NCBI GenBank assembly: GCA_012932865.1
Contig: SAXG01000079.1
Location: forward strand, 123,255-187,254
Direction of reading: 5' to 3'
Length of the DNA: 64,000 nucleotides
Source: Amylostereum areolatum
Taxonomy: Eukaryota; Basidiomycota; Agaricomycetes; Russulales; Stereaceae
Part shown: positions 22,821-33,528 of the stretch, one piece after another
Layout of the letters: the number at the start of each line of letters is the position of its first letter
How positions within the stretch are numbered: the stretch's first letter is position 1
Made by a program: the position numbers and the translations under genes
The notes under the pieces: generated by a model
What the model saw: only the letters and a program-made list of their open reading frames with translations
Database searches by the model: none
Told to the model about the DNA's origin: nothing

Positions 22821-23534
22821 TGGATGACCCTCCAATGGGGCGCGCAGATTGAAGTAGCACCGACTGTTGGCTATTCCGTCGGTTTGAGCGTCGATGGATG
22901 ATGGATGATTTCCGGAGGTCGCCATGGTTCAGTTTACGGACGTATTCGAGACATGTCGTGAAATGTCGTTAGGAGGTGGCGTCACCGAGATATACAAGCC
23001 AGTGGTGCGATGTGAGAAGTCACGAGGGTGGGGATAGAGATTGGGAAGTCTGAGCGGACTCATTTCGAACTTTCCCCGGGGATGAGGAGGTTGGATATCT
23101 GGAGGAGACCGGGCTACTACTGCCTCTGGGAAACCAGACAGTCAGTCAAGCTTGTCAAGTCTAAGAGCACGCGCTGCTCGTCGTCTTCCATGGCGGCCAC
23201 CCGTGGGAATATCTTTATTTCCACCTGTGACGGTCCAGGCTCTCCAATACTCTCCGATGTAACCTTTCCTTTCCCTACCTTTCCTCGAACTCCTAGTGCA
23301 AAAAATCGCTCGGTGGACACTACTAGCCTTGATCCCTCTGATAGCAGGACAAACAGCGCAAGCGGCTGGAAATGTCCGCCCGCAATAAAGGTTTTTTTGC
23401 TCCGAGTCGCCTTTCACTGGCATTTCTGTGAATTCTGTCAGAGTTAAAGACGGCCACATTTCAGAACCTTGTCACGTCCACCCTCTCTCACAACCTTCCC
23501 GTCCTCGTCCATTTGCAGTGAAATTCCGATCAAA
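22821..23534. promoter_or_regulatory. Upstream region of F-box C with conserved leader block
   Basis: The part from about 23330 shares a block with the upstream regions of copies A, B and D: CAGGACAAACAGCGCAAGCG, then TGGAAATGTCCGCCCG, then CTCCGAGTCGCCTTTCACTG, then GTCACGTCCACCCTCTCTC and GATCAAAATG. It is probably the promoter and 5' UTR inherited by all copies. The rest (22860-23300) shows no gene. Confidence 0.65.
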
Positions 23535-25339
23535 ATGTTGTTGGTGCGATCGTGGGTTCTGCACTCTCAAACTGACCGTCTTTCTGCAGGAACATTGGTG
23601 GATACGACTCGTACGAACAAGGGTGCACGGTCCTGACGGAACGTCTCGCCTTCATTGACACCTTCATAGACAACGCTTCGCGTTCCCCAGAGACCCCCTC
23701 CGTCCACGGTGTTAGCAGGAACGAACTCATGTTGCTGCACAGGTTAGGGCTACGCTGGAACATGTCCACGCCCATCTACCGCGTTCCCCAAGATGTCCTT
23801 GCGTACATCTTCGAGATCGTCTATTTCATGGATTACACCTTTAGGGGGGACACACGTTGCGTTATAACTCTTTCGCACGTCTGTCGGCTCTGGCGCCAGG
23901 TGACGCTGAACCAGTCCAGCATGTGGTCGACAGTCAATTTCGTCGATGGCGTGCAATGGGCGCGTACAGCATTGGCACGGTCCAGAGCGGCCCCTGTTTA
24001 TTTTTCCTTCTACAACTTCTGCTCATGCGACAGTGACGGCGCGTCGCAGCGCAAACTGTCCCCGGCTCAGATAAATGACCTGGCGCCACTCATCTCCGAG
24101 CACCTGCACCACTTCCGACACATGTCCGTGACAGGATGCTCCTGCGACATCCACCCGGCTATCGCGTCGTGTTCCGATATCCCTGCTCCGGCCATGGAGA
24201 CCCTGGAAATCACGGTACACGCCCACCAGGAAGAGGACGAAGATTCCGACGACGGCCGCTCGATCACGCTCAGCCCAAGCTTTCTCGCTGAGAGTGCGCC
24301 GAAGCTCCGTTCAGTAGAGCTACATGGATGTTTCGTCCCATGGCAATCCTTCTTTCTGCGGAACCTCACGAACCTGAAGATATCACTCAAAGAGCAGCCC
24401 ACCTTTTCGGCTCTCGGATCGACACCCGACTTCATCCGCTCTCTACAAGCCATGCCCGCGCTTGAATCGCTCTGGCTCTCGTATTGTTTCCCCCCGGACC
24501 TCGTCTCGTTCCCCGCGAGCACCACCGTCAAGCTCCCTCTCCTCACGGATCTCGATATATCCGGGACGATCCCAGAATGCAACGCGCTGTTCAGCATCCT
24601 CGACACGCCATCAAGTACCTCCCTCACCTTGACCTGTTCCTCCACCGACGACACCGGCGCCGAGTGCTGCACCATCCTCCCGAGGGTGTCTGCCCACCTC
24701 TTCCAAGCAAATCAAGCTGGTATCCTTCTCCGGGTGTTCTCTCTCTCCCACTTCTCATCCACGTCCTCGCTCGAGATCCAAGTGAAGGCCCAGGAATACC
24801 ATGGCTTCTCGTTTGACTGGCAGGATGTGTTGAACCTCAGCTTCTCATGGCCCCTGTCGCCCGGCGACACGCATCTGCCCACCATCGAGAATTTCTGCGA
24901 CGCCGTGGAACCGTACGTTCAATGTTTCGAGGGGGTCTACGTGAAGAGCACCGTGTGGAGTCCTGAGCATTGGACGACTCATTTCGCACGCGCGGCGCAC
25001 GCGCTCCGTGTGCACGGCGCCGGACTCGCCGGGGAGTCCCTCTCGAAAGCGATCGCCTCACGCACTTCCGATGCAACAAACGGGTTACTTTTCCCCGAAC
25101 TGAGTGTACTGACGCTCTCGTGGACCGAGTTGGACGAGCCCGCGCAGGACGCTTTCTGGGCGGGTTTGGTTTCCAGCTTGAACGAGCGGGCCGCGGCGGG
25201 CGCAGAGCGCCTGGAGAGTCTCGACTTCATAGGTTGCACCATACCGCCTCACGCGAAGGAGAAGCTGTCGGAGATCGTGCACATCGGGATCCTTGACGAA
25301 AACCCGGACGAGGAGGAGAGACACAGGATTTACGGGTAG
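23535..25339 (+). CDS. F-box/LRR-type protein, copy C (intact)
   Basis: This is the only intact member of the A-E subfamily. With a 53-nt leader intron (23537-23589) that splits the start codon (AT|G), the frame gives exactly 583 residues: MNIGGYDSYEQGCTVLTERLAFIDTFIDN..., F-box core YRVPQDVLAYIFEIVYFMDY...VITLSHVCRLWRQVTLNQ (about residues 75-125), then LRR-like strands (LRSVELHGCFVPW, FLRNLTNLKISL, LLTDLDISGTIPECNALFSIL) and a C-terminal pair of repeats (FPELSVLTLSWTELDEPAQDAFW, RLESLDFIGCTIPP). F-box proteins link substrates to SCF ubiquitin ligases through Skp1; the target is unknown. The gene is convergent with the GST gene, whose stop lies 150 bp away. An alternative start is the in-frame ATG at about 23729, which would lose the conserved N-terminal 47 residues. 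Confidence 0.85.
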
Positions 25340-25486
25340 GCAGTTCAAATGTCATAGTCACTCATAGAGTCATAAGAATACGACTGGTTTCGGACATCTA
25401 CAACAATCTATTGTCATCACGGTACAAGTACGAATACACAGCTTGTCTATCTACAACCCAGAAATTCCGCCAAATAAGTTGTTTGT

Positions 25487-26595
25487 TCAATGAAGCGCGC
25501 CATCTGGGTACACCGCCTTCCAGCTCTCGCGCGACGTCCACGCATCCCACAGCGCGACGACCTTGGGGTCGACCGGCGCGCCGAACCATTTCTCGAACGC
25601 GGCGAGACCATCGGAGGCCTTGGCTGCACCCGCGCAGGCACCGGCGTGAAACAGCAAGCACGCGACGTGGAAATCGTCCTCGCCGGGAGTCGCACCCGCA
25701 AGGAAGGGACCCGCGCCGAGAGCGGCGGGAAGCGTCTCGTAGAGAAACTTACGAGTCGCATCGAAGTTGGCTTGCGAGGCGGCGAAAATGTGCGCCTTGA
25801 CCTCGGCGGGCGCGGTGCCGTTGTAGACGGAGAGAAGGCCCTCCATGCCTTGGATGCGCTTCTCGAGGGTCTCCTTGAAGGGCGCGGCCTCGGGGAGGGG
25901 GAGGAACGTCTTGGCGTTTGTGGCACCTAGTCGCAGGATAAGAGTGTGTGAGAGAAAGCAGGCGACGACGGATGCGTACGAGTCTCGATGAGGATCTTGG
26001 GGAAACCTGCGGCCTTTGCGGTGGCGTCCGCTTCATTACGCTAAACGATGTCGACATCTCAGCATCTTGTCAAGCGATGGCAGGTCAAGTTACAAACGCA
26101 CCACACCAACGAACAGGAAGTTGGGTTCGTGTGCGTCGTCATGGGCGACCTTGGTGAACTCCGTACGGGGGGCAACTTTGACGGGCGCGATCTTCACGAG
26201 GTAGTCGACCACATCGGTCGTGTTGGTGTATACCGTACCCTCGGCGGACAGCGCTGGCACCGTAGCGCTGGGATTCTGTCCTGCCAGTCAGCCCAGCAGT
26301 GGTGAATGGAGCATGGGACGACGCACGATCTTGAAGTAGTCCGGAGACAAGTTCTCCGCATTGACGACATCGATCGACTTCTTCGTGATCTTGTCAGTCA
26401 ACCCGAGCTCGCCACTGGTCCGAATGGGTTGTTTAGCTAGATACGATGGACAGGTCGCATGGGCCCTGGGGACGTACACTGCAAGCTCGGCGGCGGCACA
26501 CCAGACAGAGAGGTGGAAAGTGTAGAGAGTGGCCTGAACGCATTTAATGCACGTCAGTAATGCGTATCCTGATGATCCGAGATGTGACGTACCAT
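25487..26595 (-). CDS. Glutathione S-transferase-like protein
   Basis: A thioredoxin-like N-terminal and GST C-terminal fold protein from at least six exons. The start codon ATG (26595-26593) is followed immediately by an intron (26592-26534). The next exons read ATLYTFHLSVWCAAAELAV, GELGLTDKITKKSIDVVNAENLSPDYFKI, NPSATVPALSAEGTVYTNTTDVVDYLVKIAP (the cis-Pro TVPAL is the usual glutathione-binding loop), RNEADATAKAAGFPKILIET and the helical C-terminal domain ending WDAWTSRESWKAVYPDGALH. GST-fold proteins conjugate or reduce electrophiles or act in redox defence; the substrate is unknown. A candidate Ser/Cys active residue lies in SVWC. It is convergent with F-box C, and an inverted damaged copy lies at 55655-56672. 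Confidence 0.8.
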
Positions 26596-27654
26596 CTCGG
26601 AGATTGTGGTGGGAGTCGCGTCGATGAGGGAGGAGGTGGTCAAAAGGCGTCGAAGGCGTGGTGAGTGAGGGAGTAATGATCCTTGTCCCTCGACACAGCG
26701 ACCCTTTTATACATGCGCACCATGTGCTTCTCCGTACGGACCACACGTCTGCATTGCCATGCCTGCAATTGCACGGGTCACGGTCTGTTTAGCAAGCCGA
26801 TCTGAAAGTTGAATCAATCAGCAATTGCGCGATAGACCTCCAAGTCATGTGACTTATCCGCGTGGGATGAATCCCGATAGCCGCATGTCGCGCTCCTCTC
26901 CCATTGGCATGCAAGTGGATGGTACGCGTCATTACAATCTGGTAGGCGACTCAAAAGTTGTCCTGACGATGAGACGCACCCGACAACCACCCATACTGAC
27001 TGTGCCAAGTGTCCACTCCGGCGATTCCGTACTTGACTTGCGCGGCCATCGTTCGCGCTTCAAAACCGCTTCGTCGACTTTGAAGTCCCATAGATATCGA
27101 TGGGGTGAAAGAGAGAGCGGACCCGGCAAGGTATCTTTGTATCGTGCCGCCTACAGAAGCAGAAAAATCATCAAATTCTAGGCCTACTCACAGAGCTTCA
27201 ATGGCACGAAGGGCTTCCGAGTCGGCGCTTTAAACCGTATCATTGGAACTTCGGGCGGACTATCTACCTTGTTCAAGTCCGCGCCACACTATTCAATCGG
27301 GGCTTGAGCGCTTGATCCCGCACGCCACTGTTATTATTTATAGATGAGAAACAGGCAAACCTGACGCAGAGTTTCGGAGCTTATCCTCTTGAGAGATGCC
27401 TGTTGTAACTAGTCCTGCAACGGTTACGCGTACATCTAGATAGGACGCACGACGAGACGATGGTGTAATTGTGGTCGTGAAATTGAGCAATGTTGTGATA
27501 AAGTGGAAGGTACATATAGGACAGCGAGGGCCACATCATGGCACAATGCAGTGACAAGAGCAGACAGAAAGGATTGGTGGCGAAGTCAGTGACCGTGACG
27601 GATGTGTCGATTTGAAAGTACTACTCAAGGGGAGACTGTGAACAAGGGAGACGG
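26596..27654. other. Intergenic region
   Basis: About 1 kb holding the GST promoter (minus strand) and the 3' flank of the next gene. No supported coding frame, repeat or RNA gene. Confidence 0.45.
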
Positions 27655-28236
27655 TCAGCGAAGATCATGATCCAATACAAAAGAGACCCACGTACTCTTC
27701 TCGGCCTTCCTGATCACTGAGTCTTTCGTGGCTTTGTCCATGATCTTTGCCTCGACCATCTTCCCGAGCAAGTCCTTCAAGAAGTCTTGACAGTTCCACG
27801 TCCCATCCGGTTCCATGACCGGAACTTGTAGTGCGAGTTCCTCGATCCTGCGGCGTTCCTGAAGAGACATGATCCCCAGCTCGAACTTATTCGCGCTCTT
27901 CGTCCTCTCGCCCACAAAACTGGTGATCGTCCCCCAGAATACAAGACGCGGCTGAGGTGGGGGGTCATACTCCCTGGAATGCGTGATGGTGTGAATCTGG
28001 CGCCAAGCCGGGCGCACCTTGTCCTTGGAGTGAGTGGGGGTTTCGTCGGCGACGTGCCAGCCGATGGACCAGTGCAGGTCGCGCGATGTGGCTCCGAAAA
28101 TGCTGCTCTCGGATGGGTGGACGCAGAGATACACAGGTAGCTTTCTTTCGGGGTCGCGGAACTTGATGAGCTCGCCCAAATCCATAGGCGGCGGAGCGTG
28201 CAGGTCGCCACGTCCTTGCTCAGGGAGTGTAGGCAT
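27655..28236 (-). CDS. Small hypothetical protein of a mushroom-specific type
   Basis: A single-exon 193-residue frame. Features: ERKLPVYLCVHPSES near residue 32, DLHWSIGWHVADE (about 53-65), PAWRQIHTITHSREYD, a strand VFWGTITSFVG, then QERRRIEELALQVPVMEPDGTWNCQDFLKDLLGKMVEAKIMDK. The order 'DLHWS-like start, W-x-I-H, helix-VPV-(x)n-WNCQDF/W' is the pattern of a group of small uncharacterised Agaricomycete proteins (I believe those grouped as DUF6914, tentatively). The W-N-C segment and upstream histidine could form a cysteine-peptidase-like pair, but no activity is known to me. No signal peptide. Confidence 0.6.
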   Translation of the reverse strand: MPTLPEQGRGDLHAPPPMDLGELIKFRDPERKLPVYLCVHPSESSIFGATSRDLHWSIGWHVADETPTHSKDKVRPAWRQIHTITHSREYDPPPQPRLVFWGTITSFVGERTKSANKFELGIMSLQERRRIEELALQVPVMEPDGTWNCQDFLKDLLGKMVEAKIMDKATKDSVIRKAEKSTWVSFVLDHDLR

Positions 28237-30021
28237 TCTTAGGCTAGATGGAGACGAGCATGAGAACCGGGTGCCATGAGGTGTGGACAGGAAGAAGATT
28301 CGCTCACGACAGAAAAAGTCAGACCTCAGGAAGGTTCGGATTGGACGTATGCGGGAAGAGGATGTAGATGAGGGTTGGAGGATGAGAGCGCTTGAGGGTT
28401 CAAACGTTCAAACTTACAGGGCCAAGCATATTTAAAGAAATCAAGAATTACCGGGCGATCAGAAGACCCTGCACGCATTGTCTATTGAATTCCCGCCGGT
28501 ATTGTGCCACTGAGCGGGGCGACGTACCAATAGGGTGGTAACGTGGCGGCCTTCCGACTCTCGCTGCCAACTTCGTGTCAGAGCATCTATAGATCCAATA
28601 CTATGGTCAGCCATGCATACCATAGAAACGATTTCTTCTCCGTGCACTGAGACCGACATAAACCAGTTTCAATGCTGTGGAAAGGTGACCGGTGAATAGT
28701 CTACTTTTCCCACTGATGCGCTTGTCGAGAGGTCGGGGGAGTTCGGTAAGTTCCGAACGAAGGGCCTTGTTGCCGAGCTCGGAGCACGCTTATTGCTCGT
28801 AAATAACATAAATGAATAAATGCTCTCCCCGTTCGCACTCTCGCAGGCTTCCTTGTACTCATTCTCCTCCCCGATCCAGGTAGCCTGAAATACTCCGCTA
28901 CCGTCAACACAATCCTTGAATAACTACCTCTCGAAGTCCCCGTTGCGTAGCTGCTTCTCATCGCGCTCGAGTTCATTATCGGGCGCTCAATACACTGGAG
29001 ATCCTTCTGAACTTCAATGGCCCACGCCAAATCGGATCCAGGGTAAGTAAGTGCCTTCTGCGAAAGGGTTGTGAGCCCTCCGTCAGGGATACGCCCGATG
29101 GCATTGGACCCGCTTTCAGTTTACCGCTTGGCTTCAGCTTTCCTACACTCTTGTCGAGTGAGCAGGCTGTTATTCTCCGTGTCTGCGCCTTCTTTTAGGC
29201 TCAGGCTCTTCCCTCATCTGACGGCGACGGCTCTGTCCAGGCGCAATCCCGTAATCGACTTATGGCATGGCATTGTTGTTCGATGAGGCCCAAACGCAGC
29301 TCGATCGCGCAGAGAAGAATGACCCATACGTTGTCGCACAGCTTATACCCGCACTCTTTTGCTGATGTTCCATCTTCTTCAGGTTGACTTCACCACCATC
29401 TGCTCCACATTAACTGCACACGATTGATGGCTCAAAGCCTTAACAATCATCGGAACTGCAGTACTGTAACTTAAGTCTGTGCCCTTCTTCACAGCCCAGT
29501 ATGTAAAGTAGTATCAATATAATCAAAGATGATCCTCCATGGAGCGCACTGTAACTGCAATCTCTCTGTCGCCTGCTCTGGCCTTGAGTTGAGGATGCTC
29601 GCGCGAACCCGGGACTGTGAATATTGAATCGAAATAACAGTGCACGTGATATGCCGAGATTCGGCAATCAAGCTCCCTTGACCTCCCGACAAGGGCCGTT
29701 GTATCAGAAGCAGACGCCAGACACGGAGGATCCTGAACTTGAGAAGGTTGACGAAAGTGTCTCGTCTGCCTCTGGGAGACTACCGGTGAAGGGGTGTGGT
29801 TCAATTGAGCTCAATCGATAACGCCGCTGATGTGATAGATATATTACGTAACAATGTAAGTTCAAACTTCACGTAATCACAATAGCGCCGCCTCAAAACC
29901 AGAGGCGGCGTCCCACTCGAACAAGACTAAGTGACATTGACGAGTCCCATCCTACAGCCGGTCGCATCGCTCACTAGCGCTCACTTCTTACCTCATCGAC
30001 ACTCCCAACATATGCTCCCTT
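28237..30021. other. Intergenic region
   Basis: About 1.8 kb with scattered short frames but no domain, tRNA or clear repeat. The last 150 bp should hold the promoter of the APH-like gene. I see nothing else to support. Confidence 0.4.
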
Positions 30022-31021
30022 ATGAGTTTCGTTTTTTCACTCCTGCAGAGGTAAACATCCTTACAGAGCTTATTGACTAACATTGTAACCGCTCTCCTGT
30101 AGTCTCCTCGTACGTGCCCCCGAGGCCACGTCGTTACAAGCAAAGGAGATCCACGATGAAGAGACCATATTCAACCCCGACCCGGATGTCATTCAAGATG
30201 CTCTCAGGTGCATGGAGCGCGCAAGGCCCTTGAAGAGCTGTGGGAGAAACGTACATGCCAAGTGCGATCTACGCGACCTGGGGGATGGGCGACTGGTAAA
30301 AAGCGGCCAGGACGTTTCCTTCGCAGAGGCCCGCGCTATGGTTTTCGTCAGCACACGGACCTCAATTCCCGTTCCAAGAATATTCATGGTTTTTACCCAC
30401 GAGGGGATCGTGCACATCGTCATGGAGCTCGTGGAGGGCGTGACCCTCTCTGACGCTGTAATCGACGAGCTCATCTCTTTGGACGAGCTTCATGATATCG
30501 TCGTTCAACTACACGGTATCGTCGAAGTCATCCGCGCTCTTGGAGATCGCGCGCCGCATGCCGACTTCGGTTCCTGGCCTGCAGGTCCTTATAACAACAA
30601 CTTCTTCTCCGACTGTCGCCCCGCCGCCCCGTTTCACTCCATCGACGAGTTTCACGCTTACTGGCTCAACGTCGTCGATCATACGAAGCACATGGTGGGC
30701 AAACCCATTTGCAAGGTACTGAAGGATGTATCTCATCAAGAATTCTCGAGCACCGCTCCCAAAACGGGGCCCGTGTTGACCCACGGCGATCTCGCGCCAC
30801 GCAACATACTAGTCCGAGACGGACGTATCGTCGCCGTGCTTGATTGGGAGTCCTTCGGGTGGTACCCTGAGTTCTGGGAAATGATGGGGCTACGGAATGG
30901 GGGGATAACTTTGGAATTGAAGAACGAGCTGAAGGAAGCGTTCGGGGAGGAGCCTTACGTTGCAGTGGTTTATCGGTGTCTTCTCGCTGCTTTCGATAGT
31001 CCAGAAGCGCACTCCTATTAA
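30022..31021 (+). CDS. Aminoglycoside phosphotransferase-fold (APH) kinase-like protein
   Basis: Exons 30022-30050 and 30103-31021 splice (52-nt intron, GTAAAC...TGTAG) to an exact 315-residue frame starting MSFVFSLLQSLLVRAPEATSL. The protein has the APH/choline-kinase-like layout: an N-lobe with a short Gly/Lys strand (DGRLVKSGQDVSFAEARAMVFV), hinge IVMELVEGVTLSDAV, a middle helical insert (FHSIDEFHAYWLNVVDHTKHM), catalytic loop VLTHGDLAPRNILVRDGRIVAVLDWESFGWYPEFWE (HGDLxxxN and D-W), and a C-terminal helix. These enzymes phosphorylate small molecules; many fungal copies have no known substrate and some may be inactive. The usual N-lobe Lys is placed in DGRLVK; the catalytic D and N are present. 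The start was chosen because only this ATG gives the phase needed by exon 2. Confidence 0.85.
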
Positions 31022-31657
31022 TCATTGCCAATGCTATCCGTGTTACTAGTTAGTATAAGCTGCACATGTCGAAACCCATGAAACATCTCACGATATGATA
31101 CTTACACACCTGAGGAACTATCACGCGGAAAATCCACCCTGTGAGATCTCTTGTGCCAGTGTGCATAAGGCTGTCTGTACCAGTGGTGCCGATGCTGTTG
31201 AGCCTCGTGTATTCAAATGCTGGTCAACGGTAGAATGGCTTCGATTTCTCCGTCGGTAAGTACTTAACGTTTATCTAATAACCTCATTTGGTAATTTTAT
31301 TGACGTCATTCCGGTCGATCAGCAGTTTTTTCAACTTTTTTGTCTCCCAGTTTGAAGCTTGAGGTCCATCGTCAACATCGCGCACTCGAGAGGGCTCTTG
31401 GATTCCTTGGAGCACCGCAAGGGTCCTGCCATCGATACCTTGGAGTACATTTACTGTTCAAAGGCTGTCGGCAACATTTGACACAGGTAGTAGTCGACTC
31501 GGATCTCTTCGGCGAGCGTCATTGGCATACAGCTTTCGAAACGGTAGGTCAAGTCAAATTTTAACGTGTGTTAGAACAAGCCTACAATGTGAGCTTCAGG
31601 GCCTTCAAACAGAAACACCATATACCAAGGTCAAAAGAGGGCACCGAATCTCCTACA
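31022..31657. other. Intergenic region upstream of the SET gene
   Basis: Contains the 3' UTR of the APH-like gene and the promoter of the SET gene. A short AT-rich patch (31255-31330) is present. No supported gene. Confidence 0.4.
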
Positions 31658-33144
31658 ATGACCACTATAAAATCACCTTCCGACGAGGAGCTCCGGGCTA
31701 CCGTCATATCCCTCAAAGCTGACAACCCCACCCTCGGAATAACACGATTTCGCGCTCTTCTCCTCGCCGAAAATCCCACCTGGTCCCTCAGCGAGGCCCG
31801 TTTACGCAAAGTCCTTCAATCTGAAGGCCTTGTCAATGTTACTCAGCGCAATGCGTCGTCCGGTCCCTCCGACATTTATCCGACTTCACGGGTCATCGAC
31901 GATCTCGACATCGAAAAGTGGACCTCTCATGTCGAGGTAAAGTTTTTCGACACAAAGAAAGGCAAGGGCCTCGTCGCGAAAGAGAAAATTGCTGAAGGGG
32001 AAACGATCTGGAAAGAGGACCCCTTCATTATCGCCCCCGAATGGTGCCCACAGCCCTACGTCTTCTCAGTGTGTATTAATGAAATCTGACCATTCAATCA
32101 ATAGGGAAATTTACGACTTCCAGGCGGCCTCGCGTCACTGTGCTTATTGCACGACCGCTCTCAGTGACTCCCCGCTTGTTGTTCGCTGCCCCTCTTCTAC
32201 CTCGGATGTCTACTGCCCGGCGCGTTTCTGCACTCGCCTGTGCCATTCGCGCTCTGCAAAAACACACCCGCTTCTCTGCCTCGCACAAAACCCCGCATCG
32301 GGCTCTGTCCTAGCATTCGCACGTAAAAACAGCTGGATGGGCCTGCACGCCCTCGTCCAGTGTACTGCGCGTATCCTTCTAGCAGGCCAGGCGGCAGACG
32401 CCACGGCGTTTCGCGAGGACTGGAAAACGTATACGGCGCTCGCGACGCTCGGCATGGAGGAACGTGCGAAGAGCACCTGGTGAGTCCGTTCCCTGTACCC
32501 CGCACCTTGATAATTGACTCTATTTTCATGGATCAGGATGGCGGGATCGGAGCCCGATCGTCCGATGTGGAAGAAGGGACATCAGCTCTACCTTCAGGCC
32601 TTCCAGAAGCCCTCCTCTCCTGCGGACCAAAAGAAGCTTGCACGCCTGTTGAAAAAACGCCTTCCTTCCGAGATAGAGAACACCCTGTTCTCCTATGACG
32701 GTTTCCTCCGGGGTGTAGGACGCATGAGCCTCAGTACGCGCTCCTCTACTTTCCTTCTCCCTATATGAGGGTCGCTGACCCGGTTCACTTCGCGTTATTT
32801 TCGCAGACCTAGAGGCCCACGGCGGGTTATACATCCTGCACTCGCACATGAACCACGACTGTACGCCGAACGTCTCCGTGCGCCACTTGGATCTCCGAAC
32901 TGCCCTCTCCCGTATCTCCCTCGTCGCCAAAAGAAGCATCGAACCCGGCGAGGAGCTTGTCATTTCCTATGTCAACCCCGAACTGGGCCTCAAGGCCCGT
33001 CGTGAAGCACTTGGTGCGTGGAACTTTGGTCCATGCAGATGCAATCGATGCCTTGAGGAGGAGAAGAACCCCGAGACAAGCGTCGCTGTTGGTGGAATGG
33101 ATGACTTGGAGAAGGAGTTGAAGGCGGGGCTCGGAGTGATGTGA
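31658..33144 (+). CDS. SET-domain protein, Set5-like lysine methyltransferase
   Basis: Four exons (31658-32043, 32105-32479, 32537-32733, 32807-33144) splice to an exact 431-residue frame. The N-terminal ~75 residues form a helical region (LRATVISLKADNPTLGITRFRALLLAENPTWSLSEARLRKVLQSEGLV). The SET domain starts at VEVKFFDTKKGKGLVAKEKIAEGETIWKEDPFI, is interrupted by a Cys/His-rich MYND-like insert (HCAYC...CPSSTSDVYCPARFCTRLCHSRSAKTHPLLC), and resumes with LYILHSHMNHDCTPNVSVR (NHxxxPN) and GEELVISYVNP, then a post-SET CRCNRC. This layout is that of Set5/SMYD-type enzymes; yeast Set5 methylates histone H4. The target here is inferred only. The gene sits between the APH-like gene and an F-box gene with no functional link apparent. 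Confidence 0.88.
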
Positions 33145-33528
33145 AGTGAATCCTGGGCCTGACTACTTGAGTGTGAAGTCAAAATGACGGCTGCGTCGTA
33201 ACTATAAAATTTCCGCAATGGCAGGGCTGTATAGCATAACCAAGAATGACATGTCTGGGTAGCGTATTCAAAAAGTACACAGGACAGATCCGTATGACGG
33301 CGTCGACGCACTCTCTTGTCCTAACTAGGAACTGTACCAGGACTACTAGTAGTACCATGCGTAGTGGGTGCGGGTAGGGGAAAGACGACGCGTAACTATC
33401 CTGTATCAGGAGGAATGAAATGAAATCGAACAGTACAGGGTGTGCGGTGGGTTGGACGCTGAAATTCTAAGTACTTGGGATAAGAGCCGACTCGTCTTCC
33501 CCGACCGTGTTATTCATTGTGATTGAGG
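33145..33528. other. Convergent 3' spacer
   Basis: Spacer between the 3' ends of the Set5-like gene and the F-box gene on the other strand; presumably 3' UTRs. Nothing else seen. Confidence 0.45.
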
